Source of the DNA: VRUE01 sp963699225
Lineage (GTDB): Bacteria; Actinomycetota; Thermoleophilia; Solirubrobacterales; 70-9
Direction of reading: 5' to 3'
Assembly (NCBI GenBank): GCA_963699225.1
Contig: OY969423.1
Coordinates: 620,001 to 684,000 of the forward strand
Length of the DNA: 64,000 nt
In this document: positions 1 to 8,297 of the stretch, in pieces
How positions within the stretch are numbered: position 1 is the first letter of the stretch
Layout: each line of letters opens with the position of its first letter
The notes under the pieces: model-generated
What the model saw: the letters and a program-made list of their open reading frames with translations, nothing else
Databases searched by the model: none
What the model was told of the DNA's origin: nothing
Translations under genes and position numbers: made by a program

Positions 1-25
1 GATCAACTGAGGAAGGTTCATAGCC

Positions 26-157
26 ATGCCCCGAAAGCAGAAGAAAGCCCGCGAGCTGACCGACGAGGAGGCAATGAAGAAATTGTTCCCCAAAAAGGTC
101 CGCGAGACTGCGAAGCAAACCGCTCTAGAAAGCCGCAAGAAGGATTCACAGGGCTAG
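26..157 (+). CDS. small basic hypothetical protein (43 aa)
   Basis: The ATG at 26 follows a GGAAGG Shine-Dalgarno at 11-16 with about nine bases of spacing, and the frame runs to TAG at 155-157. The product is very rich in Lys, Arg and Glu, has no membrane segment, and is probably helical throughout. I recognise no family. The good ribosome-binding site and the hairpin sitting on the stop codon argue that it is a real small gene. It stands alone near the left edge of the window, and upstream context is missing. Confidence 0.5.
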   Translation: MPRKQKKARELTDEEAMKKLFPKKVRETAKQTALESRKKDSQG

Positions 158-180
158 CCTATTGGCTGGCTAACCCTGTG
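147..180 (+). terminator. hairpin overlapping the stop of the 43-aa ORF
   Basis: Arms 147-159 and 168-180 pair over 13 positions with one mismatch. The stop codon TAG (155-157) lies inside the left arm and the loop is eight bases. No strong U-tract follows, so this is a likely but non-canonical terminator. Confidence 0.5.
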
Positions 181-253
181 TCAAGTAGATAATCACCCGG
201 GATGGCACTAATTTGGGCCATACCTATGAGAAAAATGAACATACTGTTCAGGT

Positions 254-1138
254 GTGTCTCAGGTGGTGACGACGATAGTCTCGGTTCTCCTCGGCAGCCT
301 CGCCACCTACCTGCTCGGTCGCCTCAACCGGGATAGCGCAAAACACGCCACCCGAACCAGCGCGATGGAGGCCGTAAGAGCTGAATTTGCGGCTGCCCAG
401 CGCTTGATCGTCGCCAGCAAAAAGGCGAAAGGGCTGTGGTCTCCCGCCCACACCCTGTGCGGCGACGCCTGGGGCGCACACGGGGGGCAGCTCTTGGGTT
501 TCCTCGAGACAGCGAAGGGCCGTCAGCTTCAAAGGACCAGCGAGCTCATGGCTAACGCAGACACGAGGGTGGCCAGGGTTCAGCTCAAGGCGAGGGAAGA
601 CGACCCCGAGAAGGTGGTGCCCGAGAAGCTGCAAAAGGCGCTCAACGCACTGGAACAGCATCTCCGTGAGTCGCTGACGATCCTCGAAGAGGCGTTGGAG
701 GGCGCTCAGTCCGAGTTGCGCCGCGCCCGCACCGTCAATCGTGTCGGCAAGGTCGCGATCGTGCTCGCCGTGATCGTGGGCATCGCGTTCCTGGCGATGC
801 CGGCGATCTCGGGGGGACCCGCGGTTACGAGCAGTTCGGTTGCGGACCACTTGCAAGCCGAGCTGCCAAGTTCTGATCTATCGATCTGCGACGAGAGCAA
901 GGTCCTGGAAGGGACCTACAGGTGTGCAGTCGAGTTCTCCGGCTGCGGCGGCCAGCTCGAAGCCTCGACCGCCGAGCCCTCTTGCCCCGCCCCCCGGGAG
1001 AAGGGCTTCAAGGTACTTACCGACGAGGAATGCTTTGAGGCGATTCTGACCGAACTGACCGAAGCGGGCGCAACTGCCTCGGATCCGCCCGGTGAGCCCG
1101 ACCGGGAAGAGATCCACTCCGGCTGCATCGACGACTGA
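254..1138 (+). CDS. hypothetical membrane protein, two TM segments and Cys-containing C-terminal domain
   Basis: A 294-aa product from GTG at 254. Residues 5-21 form a hydrophobic N-terminal segment. Residues 30-165 are charged and probably helical or coiled coil. A second hydrophobic segment lies near 166-186 (VAIVLAVIVGIAFLAMPAI). The last 100 residues hold six cysteines and many acidic residues, as expected for a disulfide-bearing exported domain. It converges with gatB, with 20 bases between them. No family is recognised, so only topology is proposed: a membrane-anchored sensor or envelope protein is possible but unproven. GTG is chosen because no ATG in this frame precedes the first hydrophobic segment. 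Confidence 0.6.
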   Translation: MSQVVTTIVSVLLGSLATYLLGRLNRDSAKHATRTSAMEAVRAEFAAAQRLIVASKKAKGLWSPAHTLCGDAWGAHGGQLLGFLETAKGRQLQRTSELMANADTRVARVQLKAREDDPEKVVPEKLQKALNALEQHLRESLTILEEALEGAQSELRRARTVNRVGKVAIVLAVIVGIAFLAMPAISGGPAVTSSSVADHLQAELPSSDLSICDESKVLEGTYRCAVEFSGCGGQLEASTAEPSCPAPREKGFKVLTDEECFEAILTELTEAGATASDPPGEPDREEIHSGCIDD

Positions 1139-1158
1139 GCAACCAGCGTCGCCGGCGC

Positions 1159-2595
1159 TTAGGACGAAAGCTTCTCGCGAATCAGCCGGTTGACCTCGCC
1201 GCCGTCGGCGCGGCCCTTGGTCTCCTTCATCACGGCGCCGACGATGGCGCCGATCGCCTTGCCGTTGCCGGCGCGGATCTGCTCGGCGGCCTCGGGGTTT
1301 GCCTCTACCGCGGCGGCGACGATCGCCTCGAGCTCGCCGCTGTCGGAGATCTGGGCGAGGCCCTCGCCCTCGACGATCGCAGCCGGATCACCGCCCTCGG
1401 CGACCAGGGCAGCCAGCACGGTCTTGCCGCTGCCGTGGGAGATCTTCTTCCCCTGGACCATGCCGACCAGGGCTGCCAGCGCGTCGGGCTCAACCTTCGA
1501 CTCGGCCGCAGTTACGTCGCCTTCCTGGCGCAGCGCCGCGGCCAGCTCACCGGTCACCCAGTTAGCGACGACACGCGGCTCGATTCCCTCCGCCTGTTTC
1601 GACGTCGCCTCAAAGTAGCCGGCGGTCTCCGGGTCGGCCGCCAACAGGGCTGCCACGTCCTCGGAGAGCCCAAGCTCTTCGCGATAGCGCTCGGCCCGAG
1701 CCGCCGGCAGCTCCGGCAGCGACTCGCGGGCCTCGCGCAGCATCGCCTCGGTCGGCGCCATCGGCACCAGATCCGGCTCGGGGAAGTAGCGGTAGTCGTG
1801 CGCTTCCTCCTTCGAGCGCAGCGGGTGCAGGCTGCCGTCCTCGGGGTGGAAGTGGAGGGTCTCCTGCTCGACCCTCCCCCCCGCTTCGATCAGCTCGCGC
1901 TGGCGGGCCAGCTCGGCTTCGATCCCGCGCTCGAGGAAGCGGAAGCTGTTCATGTTCTTCAGCTCGGTCTTCGTCCCCAGCTCGTCGCTGCCGGCGGGCC
2001 GCACGGAGATGTTGCCGTCGACGCGCAGGCTGCCCTCCTCCATGTTGACGTCGGAGACGCCGAGCTGGCGCACCGTCTCGCGCAAGAGGCGCGCCCAGGA
2101 AGCCGCCTCGGCGGCGCTGCGCAGGTCGGGCTCGGTGACGATCTCAACCAGCGGCGTACCGCCGCGGTTGAAGTCGACCAGCGAGGCGCCGGAGCCGTGG
2201 ATCCGCCCCGACTCGCCGACGTGGATCATCTTCGCCGCGTCCTCCTCGAGGTGGGCACGGTGGATGCGGATGTCACCGAGCCGGCCGGCGCCGGCGATCG
2301 GAATGTCGTACTGGCTGATCTGGTAGGCCTTCGGGCTGTCCGGATAGAAGTAGTTCTTGCGGTGGAAGATCGAGCGCGGCGCCACCTCGCACTCCAGCGC
2401 CGCGGCGATCTGCAGGGCGAAGAGGACCGCCTGCTCGTTGACCACCGGCAACACCCCGGGGTGGGCGAGGCAGACCGGGCAGGTGTGCAGGTTGGGCTCG
2501 TCGCCGAAGGAGAGCTCGCAGCCGCAGAACATCTTCGTCTTGGTCGCCAGCTGGACGTGGATCTCCAGCCCGATCACGGCCTCGAGCTCAGCCAT
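1159..2595 (-). CDS. gatB: Asp-tRNA(Asn)/Glu-tRNA(Gln) amidotransferase subunit B
   Basis: GatB (478 aa) is the kinase/tRNA-binding subunit of GatCAB. It phosphorylates Glu or Asp on misacylated tRNA, which is then amidated to Gln or Asn with ammonia delivered from GatA. The N-terminus has the family start (VIGLEIHVQL), a zinc-type cysteine set C24/C26/C39/C42, and YFYPDSPKAYQISQYD. The C-terminal 150 residues match the YqeY-like tRNA-binding tail. The frame is open 81 bases further upstream, but ATG at 2595 is chosen because homology begins there and it overlaps the gatA stop by eight bases, implying coupling. Last gene of gatC-gatA-gatB. Confidence 0.96.
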   Translation of the reverse strand: MAELEAVIGLEIHVQLATKTKMFCGCELSFGDEPNLHTCPVCLAHPGVLPVVNEQAVLFALQIAAALECEVAPRSIFHRKNYFYPDSPKAYQISQYDIPIAGAGRLGDIRIHRAHLEEDAAKMIHVGESGRIHGSGASLVDFNRGGTPLVEIVTEPDLRSAAEAASWARLLRETVRQLGVSDVNMEEGSLRVDGNISVRPAGSDELGTKTELKNMNSFRFLERGIEAELARQRELIEAGGRVEQETLHFHPEDGSLHPLRSKEEAHDYRYFPEPDLVPMAPTEAMLREARESLPELPAARAERYREELGLSEDVAALLAADPETAGYFEATSKQAEGIEPRVVANWVTGELAAALRQEGDVTAAESKVEPDALAALVGMVQGKKISHGSGKTVLAALVAEGGDPAAIVEGEGLAQISDSGELEAIVAAAVEANPEAAEQIRAGNGKAIGAIVGAVMKETKGRADGGEVNRLIREKLSS

Positions 2596-4033
2596 TTGGC
2601 ACCCCCTCCGGCCGGGTGTCGAAGCCGATGCCCTGCTCGAGCGCGTAGGCAGCGTCGAGCAGCTTGCGCTCGCCAAATGCGGGGGCGGCGATCTGGAAGC
2701 CGACCGGCAGCTCGGGGCCGCCGCCGGCGGGCTGCGCGATCCCGGCCGGGATCGAGATCGCCGGGATGCCGGCGAGGCTCATCGGCACGGTGAAGAAGTC
2801 GTTGAGGTACATCGAGAGTGGGTCGGCGGTCTTCTCGCCGAGCTTGAAGGCGACCGAGGGCGAGGTCGGGGTGACGACGAAATCGACCCGGTCGAAGGCG
2901 CTCTTGAAGTCGCCGGCGATCTTCGTCCGCACCTTCTGCGCCTGACCGTAGTAGGCGTCGTAGTAGCCGGAGGAGAGCGCGTAGGTGCCGAGCATGATCC
3001 GCCGCTTGACCTCGGCGCCGAACCCATCAGCCCGGGTTTGCTCGTACATCTCGATCACGTCGCCGCTGGAGGGGGCCCGCATCCCGTAGCGGACGCCGTC
3101 ATAGCGGGCCAGGTTCGAAGAGGCCTCGGCCGGGGCGATCACGTAATAGGCGGAGATGCCGTGCTCGGCGTGCGGTAGTGACACCGTGTCGAGCTCGCCG
3201 CCGAGGCTCTCGATCTTCTTCAGCGTCGCCTCGAAGACCTCGCGGACGCCGGCGTCGAAGACCTGGCTCGTCAGGTCGTCCGGAACCCCAAAGCGCAGGC
3301 CCTCGAGATCCTCGCGATCAGGCAGGCCCGGTGCTTTGGGCAGCCCGACCGAGGTCGAGTCGCAGGGGTCCTGACCCTGCAGGATCGCCAGCAGCAGGGC
3401 GGCGTCACTGACGTCCCGGGTGAACGGCCCGCACTGGTCCAAAGAGGAAGCGAAGGCGATCATCCCGTAGCGCGAGATCGCGCCGTAGGTGGGCTTGAGC
3501 CCGACGATGCCGCAGAGCGCCGCGGGCTGGCGGATCGAGCCGCCGGTATCGGTGCCGATCGCCCAGGGCGCGAGGCCGCCGGCAACCGCCGCGGCCGAGC
3601 CGCCGGAGGAGCCGCCGGGGACGCGGCCGCGATCCCAAGGGTTGAGCACCGGGCCGTAGGCCGAGTTCTCGTTGGAGGAGCCCATCGCGAACTCGTCCAT
3701 GTTGGTCTTGCCGAGGATCGGTGCCCCAGCCTCGATCAGCTTGCGCACGGCGGTCGCTGTGTAGGGAGGCTCGTAGCCCTCGAGGATGCGCGAGCCAGCG
3801 GTGGTCGGCACGCCCTCGGTGCAGAAGATGTCCTTGACCGCGATCGGGGCGACGCTCGGCCGCTCGACCGCGATCGGGCTCGCGTCGCCGTCCTCGTCGC
3901 GCCAGAGGTAGGCGTTGAGCTCGTCCCCCGCGGCGGCCTTCCGCCAAGCGTCGGCGTACTCACCCGCGTCGAGCTCGCCCGCGACCATTGCTCGATGGGC
4001 CTCGAGGGCCGTCAGCGCCAGCAGCTCGGCCAT
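2588..4033 (-). CDS. gatA: Asp-tRNA(Asn)/Glu-tRNA(Gln) amidotransferase subunit A
   Basis: GatA (481 aa) is the amidase-signature glutaminase subunit that releases ammonia from glutamine for the GatB site. The Ser-cisSer-Lys triad is visible as K67 (APIAVKDIF), S142 (GGSSGGS) and S166 (TDTGGSIRQP). The spacings of 99 and 24 residues match the family. The gene begins directly after the gatC stop (TAGATG) and its end overlaps gatB by eight bases. With a single gltX in the window, GatCAB probably makes Gln-tRNA(Gln) and perhaps Asn-tRNA(Asn) indirectly. That last point is inference, because the rest of the genome is not visible. Confidence 0.97.
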   Translation of the reverse strand: MAELLALTALEAHRAMVAGELDAGEYADAWRKAAAGDELNAYLWRDEDGDASPIAVERPSVAPIAVKDIFCTEGVPTTAGSRILEGYEPPYTATAVRKLIEAGAPILGKTNMDEFAMGSSNENSAYGPVLNPWDRGRVPGGSSGGSAAAVAGGLAPWAIGTDTGGSIRQPAALCGIVGLKPTYGAISRYGMIAFASSLDQCGPFTRDVSDAALLLAILQGQDPCDSTSVGLPKAPGLPDREDLEGLRFGVPDDLTSQVFDAGVREVFEATLKKIESLGGELDTVSLPHAEHGISAYYVIAPAEASSNLARYDGVRYGMRAPSSGDVIEMYEQTRADGFGAEVKRRIMLGTYALSSGYYDAYYGQAQKVRTKIAGDFKSAFDRVDFVVTPTSPSVAFKLGEKTADPLSMYLNDFFTVPMSLAGIPAISIPAGIAQPAGGGPELPVGFQIAAPAFGERKLLDAAYALEQGIGFDTRPEGVPNG

Positions 4034-4324
4034 CTATTCCTCGGCCTGCGGCGAGGGGACGCGGAAGGCGCCCTCGGCGGGATCGGGCGCCGAGGCAAGC
4101 GCCACCTCGGGCGACAGGCTCTGGTGAGGAACGTCGGCGCGCAGGACGTTCTCCAGCTCGACCACGTGCGAGGTCGGCTCAACGTCATCGAGATCGAGCG
4201 CGGCAATCCGGTCGACGTGCTCGAGGATCCCCGAGAGCTCGCCGGCCATCCGCTCGACCTCCTCCTCGGAGAGGCCGAGTCGGGCCAGCTTCGCCACGTG
4301 CAGTACCTGCTCTCGCTCGATCAC
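4034..4324 (-). CDS. gatC: Asp-tRNA(Asn)/Glu-tRNA(Gln) amidotransferase subunit C
   Basis: GatC (96 aa) is the small belt subunit that wraps the GatA-GatB interface. The sequence shows the family pattern: VLHVAKLARLGLSEEEVE at the N-terminus, then L..ILEHVDRI and DVEPTSHV near residues 31-54. It is first in the gat operon, and its stop codon touches the gatA start. Only 44 bases separate it from the divergent membrane-protein gene at 4369, so the gat promoter must lie in or overlap that gap. Confidence 0.95.
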   Translation of the reverse strand: MIEREQVLHVAKLARLGLSEEEVERMAGELSGILEHVDRIAALDLDDVEPTSHVVELENVLRADVPHQSLSPEVALASAPDPAEGAFRVPSPQAEE

Positions 4325-4368
4325 GGCGGCCGATTCTAGGCGCCCCGCCAGTTAGAGTCAGCGCCGGG

Positions 4369-4812
4369 ATGAGAGGCGAGCGCGCTGAGAAGTTCGTGGT
4401 GTTGAACCTGCGGCTGCTGGCGGTCAGCTTCGCGGTCGTCGGCATCCTCTTCATCGCCGTCCCCAGCGGCGTCCTCGACGTGATCTCAGACGTCGGCGAA
4501 TGGTTCGGCAACGACACCCGAGCCCCGCACACGCAGGAGGACCTCTGGCTGGCGCTCTCCTTCGCCTACATGGTCGTGATCACCGGCATTTGCCTCGTCG
4601 CGCAGATGGACGTCGTCCGCTACCGCCCGCTGCTGCTCGTGCTGGCGGCCGGCAAGACCGCCTCCTCGCTCGGCTCGCTCGCCTTCTTCCTGATCGACGA
4701 ACACGTCTTCATCTACCTGCTCAACTTCCTCGTCGACGGCTTCCTCGCCCTGCTCTCGCTCTGGCTCTTCTCGCTTGCCGGCCGCATTGGCCGACCGGCC
4801 GCGCCTGGCTGA
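4369..4812 (+). CDS. hypothetical four-TM membrane protein
   Basis: 147 aa with four hydrophobic segments near residues 13-33, 59-79, 87-108 and 114-138. A short loop with a charged patch (DVGEWFGND) lies between the first two. ATG at 4369 is preferred although the frame is open to 3988, because the upstream part overlaps gatC and is compositionally a shadow. Its TGA (4810-4812) is in the same reading frame as the GMC oxidoreductase that follows, 60 bases before that gene's ATG, so the two are probably co-transcribed. No enzymatic motif is seen. It may be a partner or anchor of the oxidoreductase. Confidence 0.7.
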   Translation: MRGERAEKFVVLNLRLLAVSFAVVGILFIAVPSGVLDVISDVGEWFGNDTRAPHTQEDLWLALSFAYMVVITGICLVAQMDVVRYRPLLLVLAAGKTASSLGSLAFFLIDEHVFIYLLNFLVDGFLALLSLWLFSLAGRIGRPAAPG

Positions 4813-4872
4813 CAGCGCCCGCCGGGGCTCTCCGCCGCCGAGCAGCGCACCCTGAGCGCGATCTGCGCGGCG

Positions 4873-6711
4873 ATGGCGCCGGGCCTCGATGGCCTGCCCG
4901 CGGCCGAGCGCGAGATCGACGTCTCCGGCCCGGTTGCCGAGTTCCTGCGCTCGGTCTCGCCGAGAGCGCTGGCGCGGATCAAGCTCGGGCTGCGCGCCTT
5001 CGAGTGGCTGCCCTTCCCCTGGCGCTTCAGCCGCCTCGACGCGGCTGCCCGCGAGGACTTCCTGCGCGGCATGGAGACCTCGCGCTTCGGGCTCTACCAC
5101 GAGCTCTTGTTGATGGCCAAGGTCTTCGCCACATTGGGCAGCGCTGTCGCTCCGGAGGTCGAGCAGCGGATCGGCTTCAGCGTCAGCTGCCGGCTCGCCG
5201 ACGGATCGCGGCCCGAGCCCGCCGGCCCGCTGGGCGAGACCGAGCCCACGGGAGACGGCGAGGAATGCGACGTGGTCATCGTCGGCTCCGGCGCGGGCGG
5301 TGCCGTCGCCGCGGCGACCCTCGCCGAGGCCGGGCTCGACGTGATCGTGCTCGAGGCCGGCGAGAACTTCAACCGCGAGAGCTATCCGCAGGAACCGCTG
5401 GACGCGATCGCCAGCCTCTACCGCGACGGCGGCCTGACGATCGCCGAAGGACGACCGCCGATCCCGGTCCCGGTAGCGCGCACCGTCGGCGGCACCACCG
5501 TGGTCAACTCCGGCACCTGCTTCCGCGCCCCCGATCCGGTGCTGGAGGAGTGGAGCCGGCGCTTCGGCATCGACTGGGCCACGGACCTGAGTGAGGAGTT
5601 CGCGGCTGCTGAGCAGTTCCTGCGAGTGACCCCCGTCGACCCGGAGCGGATGGGCCGCAACGGCCAGCTGGCAATGGAGGGAGCGGCCGCGATCGGCGCC
5701 AGCGGAGGACCGATCGCCCGCAACGCCGGCAACTGCGTGCAGTGCAGCTCCTGCCCCTTCGGCTGTGAGATCGACGCCAAGCGCGGCATGCACGTCAGCT
5801 ACCTACCGCGCGCGGTGGCGGCTGGCGCGCGGCTGCGCACGGGGGTCGAGGCGCAGCGGGTTCTGGTCGAAAACGGTCGGGCAACCGGTGTCGCCTGTAC
5901 GGCCGAGCCTCCGTCGAGCGATAGGCCCCGTCCCTTCACCGTCCTCGCCCGGCGAGCGACGATCATCGCCGGCGGCGCCCTCGGCACTCCCGAGCTCTTG
6001 CTGCGCTCGGGCCTCGGCGGCCGCCAGGCCGGCCGCAACCTCCACATCCACCCCGCCTGCTGGGTTGGCGCCCGCTATGAGGAGGAGGTCCGTGGCTGGG
6101 ACGGCGTGATGCAGAGCTACTACATCGACCAATGGGAGCCCCAGCGCCTCCTGCTCGAGGCGACCTTCACCCCCCTGGCCTTCGGCGGCGCCTGGCTCCC
6201 CGGTGTCGGCCGCGCCCACCAACGCTCAATGCTCGAATTCGGCCACGTCGCCTCAATCGGCGTCCACCTCTCAGACGCTTCCAGCGGCCAGGTGGACCTC
6301 ACTGGCGACGGTTCCTTGCGCGCCCGCTACAAGCTGACGAGAGACGACGCGGATCGCCTCACCTACGGCATTGCCCGTGCCGCCGAAGTCCACTTCGCCG
6401 CCGGCGCCAGTGAGGTCTATCCCAACATCGCTCGCGTCGGCACGCTTACCCCCGACAAGCTCGCCACCTTCGAGTCGACCCGCTTCAAGCCCTCGGAGCT
6501 GCGCTTGGAGGCGTTCCACCCGATGGGCACTGCCCGAATAGCTGGTGAGGGCAACGGCGTCTGCGCTCCCGGCGGTTCGATCCACGGCCTCGACGGCCTC
6601 TACGTCGCTGACGCTTCGCTCTTTCCCACTTCGGTAGGCGTCAACCCGATGATGACGGTCATCGCCTTCGCCGCCCGAATAGCCGCTGAATTCGCGAAGA
6701 GCGCCGGATAG
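4873..6711 (+). CDS. GMC-family FAD-dependent oxidoreductase (long-chain alcohol oxidase-like)
   Basis: 612 aa from ATG 4873. Residues 134-150 (VVIVGSGAGGAVAAATL) form the FAD Rossmann fingerprint. A Cys-rich NCVQCSSCPFGCEIDAK motif lies near 285-300, and the C-terminal GMC domain has AFHPMGTARI followed by VADASLFPTSVGVNP. The roughly 130-residue N-terminal extension resembles that of long-chain fatty alcohol oxidases and dehydrogenases, so oxidation of a hydrophobic alcohol is likely but the substrate is unknown. Family-like sequence (LSAAEQRTLSAICAAM) continues in frame upstream of the ATG with only CTG (4852) as a possible start, so the true N-terminus is uncertain. The 3' end lies in the arm of a long hairpin. 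Confidence 0.85.
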   Translation: MAPGLDGLPAAEREIDVSGPVAEFLRSVSPRALARIKLGLRAFEWLPFPWRFSRLDAAAREDFLRGMETSRFGLYHELLLMAKVFATLGSAVAPEVEQRIGFSVSCRLADGSRPEPAGPLGETEPTGDGEECDVVIVGSGAGGAVAAATLAEAGLDVIVLEAGENFNRESYPQEPLDAIASLYRDGGLTIAEGRPPIPVPVARTVGGTTVVNSGTCFRAPDPVLEEWSRRFGIDWATDLSEEFAAAEQFLRVTPVDPERMGRNGQLAMEGAAAIGASGGPIARNAGNCVQCSSCPFGCEIDAKRGMHVSYLPRAVAAGARLRTGVEAQRVLVENGRATGVACTAEPPSSDRPRPFTVLARRATIIAGGALGTPELLLRSGLGGRQAGRNLHIHPACWVGARYEEEVRGWDGVMQSYYIDQWEPQRLLLEATFTPLAFGGAWLPGVGRAHQRSMLEFGHVASIGVHLSDASSGQVDLTGDGSLRARYKLTRDDADRLTYGIARAAEVHFAAGASEVYPNIARVGTLTPDKLATFESTRFKPSELRLEAFHPMGTARIAGEGNGVCAPGGSIHGLDGLYVADASLFPTSVGVNPMMTVIAFAARIAAEFAKSAG

Positions 6712-6774
6712 CTCCTGTCAAAACACTCAAGCGCGGCTCCTGCCGCGCGTTTTGACGGGAGCTATCCGGCGCTC
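6699..6774. repeat. long hairpin repeat, copy 1 (ACTCAA-bulge family)
   Basis: Outer arms 6699-6724 and 6749-6774 match at 25 of 26 positions, the exception being a G-T-type difference. An unpaired ACTCAA lies at 6725-6730, followed by an inner stem GCGCGGC/GCCGCGC with a TCCT loop. The stop codon of the GMC gene (6709-6711) lies in the left arm. It sits between convergent genes and probably acts as a bidirectional terminator. Related copies are at 56025-56099 and 57479-57551. Confidence 0.85.
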
Positions 6775-6785
6775 CCCACGCCCGT

Positions 6786-7409
6786 TCAGCTGCTGGCCGG
6801 CGGCGCTGGAGGAGGCGGCGGGGGCGGACTCGACGATGCCGGAGGAGGAGGTGGTGTTGATGACGGAGACGGTGGTGGCGGTGGCGTTGACACGGAGTGA
6901 TGCTGCGGCGGCGACCCCCCACCGGACAGCCGATCCGCCGCGTCGCCAAAGGTGATCCCTTCTTCTTTCATCGTGCTGTACCCCCCATAGGCAACCCCAC
7001 CCGCAGCAATCAGCCCGAGGAAGATCCCAACGCTCAGCGTTGCGTCGACCGACACACCGCCATAGCTGGCAAAAGTGGGCGGGTCGATGATCCGGAAGAG
7101 GATCAGCAGCACCGAGATCACGCCGAGGACCGTGACGATCGTGCTCATCGGTACCGAAGGCTCGTACGGCGAGTCGGCAAGCCGCAGGCCGACCATCACC
7201 AGCGCGGCGATGATCGCGATCACGAGGATGATCGGGATGAAGTCAAGCGCGTCCCAGGCGTTGCCACCGCCACCCGGCACGCTGCCCGAGAATCCGCCGA
7301 CACCGGAGACTTCGACACCGAACCAATCGAAGAACATGAAGATGAAGAGCAGGATCGCCGAGCCGCCCGCGATCTTCTCTCCCGGGCTGAGCTTGTCTAG
7401 ATGGTCCAT
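6786..7409 (-). CDS. four-TM membrane protein with proline-rich C-terminal tail
   Basis: 207 aa with hydrophobic segments near residues 15-32, 57-75, 91-107 and 124-142. After the last segment comes a short linker (KEEGITFGDAADRLSGGG) and a tail of about 45 residues made almost only of Pro and Ser with runs of five to seven prolines. A TTG lies directly before the ATG, but ATG 7409 is preferred because GGAGG at 7414-7418 is correctly spaced for it. It converges on the GMC gene across the long hairpin. The function is unknown. The tail would be cytoplasmic if the N-terminus is inside, and could bind SH3- or WW-like partners or simply act as a spacer. Confidence 0.75.
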   Translation of the reverse strand: MDHLDKLSPGEKIAGGSAILLFIFMFFDWFGVEVSGVGGFSGSVPGGGGNAWDALDFIPIILVIAIIAALVMVGLRLADSPYEPSVPMSTIVTVLGVISVLLILFRIIDPPTFASYGGVSVDATLSVGIFLGLIAAGGVAYGGYSTMKEEGITFGDAADRLSGGGSPPQHHSVSTPPPPPSPSSTPPPPPASSSPPPPPPPAPPASS

Positions 7410-7443
7410 CAATCCTCCGGTCGAGCTAGGGGTCGGGGCGACA

Positions 7444-8292
7444 CTACACCCGAGCTCGCGCAGCGGCCAACGTATTTACGAGCAGCATCGCGACTGTCAT
7501 CGGGCCGACCCCGCCGGGCACCGGAGTGATCGCTGAGGCGATCTCCGCGGCCGCCTCGAAGTCGACGTCGCCGACCAGGCCGGCGTCGGTTCGGTTGATA
7601 CCGACGTCGATCACCACCGCGCCGGGCTTGATCGCGTCGCCACCGAGCAGACGGGGCACGCCGACGGCAGCAATGAGCACGTCAGCGCGGCGGCAAACAG
7701 CGGCGAGGTCGCGGGTGCGCGAGTGGCACATCGTCACCGTGGCGTTGGCCGCCAGGAGCAGGCGGGAGACCGGGACGCCGACCAGCTTCGAGCGCCCGAC
7801 GACCACCGCCTCAGCCCCCTCGAGCTCGACCCCCTCGTGGCGCAGCAGCTCCATCACGCCGGCCGGGGTGCAGGAGACCAGGCCGGGCATACCCTGGGCG
7901 AGGCGGCCGGCATTGACCGGCGTCAATCCGTCGACGTCCTTGCCGGGATCGATCGCGGCGACGATTCGGTCCGGATCGATCTGCTCGGGCACCGGCAGCT
8001 GGACCAGGATCCCGTCGACGTCTTGATCCGCGTTGAGCTCCTCGACCAGGGCGAGCAGCTCGCCCTCGGTCGTCTCAGCCGGCAGACCGTGATGGGAAGA
8101 GCGGATGCCGACCTGCTCGCAGGCCCGGTGCTTGCCGGCGACGTAGACCTCGGAGGCAGGATCGTCGCCAACGATCACCGTGACCAGCACCGGCGCGCGG
8201 CCACGCTCGGCCTCGAAATCCACCACCTCGGCTGCCACTCGCTCGCGCACCTCAGCGGCTACCGCTTTGCCATCGATGATTCGCGCTGACAT
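7444..8292 (-). CDS. folD: bifunctional methylenetetrahydrofolate dehydrogenase/cyclohydrolase
   Basis: FolD (282 aa) interconverts 5,10-methylene-THF, 5,10-methenyl-THF and 10-formyl-THF using NADP, feeding purine and formyl-Met synthesis. Catalytic Y50 and K54 sit in YVAGKHRAC, DGILVQLPVP follows, the Rossmann segment is VVVGRSKLVGVPV, and the C-terminus carries PVPGGVGPMTVAML. The length is typical. It begins five bases after the pcrA stop on the same strand, so the two are probably co-transcribed. Confidence 0.97.
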   Translation of the reverse strand: MSARIIDGKAVAAEVRERVAAEVVDFEAERGRAPVLVTVIVGDDPASEVYVAGKHRACEQVGIRSSHHGLPAETTEGELLALVEELNADQDVDGILVQLPVPEQIDPDRIVAAIDPGKDVDGLTPVNAGRLAQGMPGLVSCTPAGVMELLRHEGVELEGAEAVVVGRSKLVGVPVSRLLLAANATVTMCHSRTRDLAAVCRRADVLIAAVGVPRLLGGDAIKPGAVVIDVGINRTDAGLVGDVDFEAAAEIASAITPVPGGVGPMTVAMLLVNTLAAARARV

Positions 8293-8297
8293 CGTTC

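Noticed and set aside
248..856. Long minus-strand frames opposite real genes, here and across the window.
   Set aside because: They are GC-codon shadows rich in Arg, Ala, Pro and Ser that mirror supported genes, without start signals or family motifs.
4810..4812. In-frame TGA as selenocysteine joining the membrane protein to the oxidoreductase.
   Set aside because: No SECIS-like hairpin is evident after the TGA and no conserved Cys position is known there; CTG initiation or simple readthrough is more likely.
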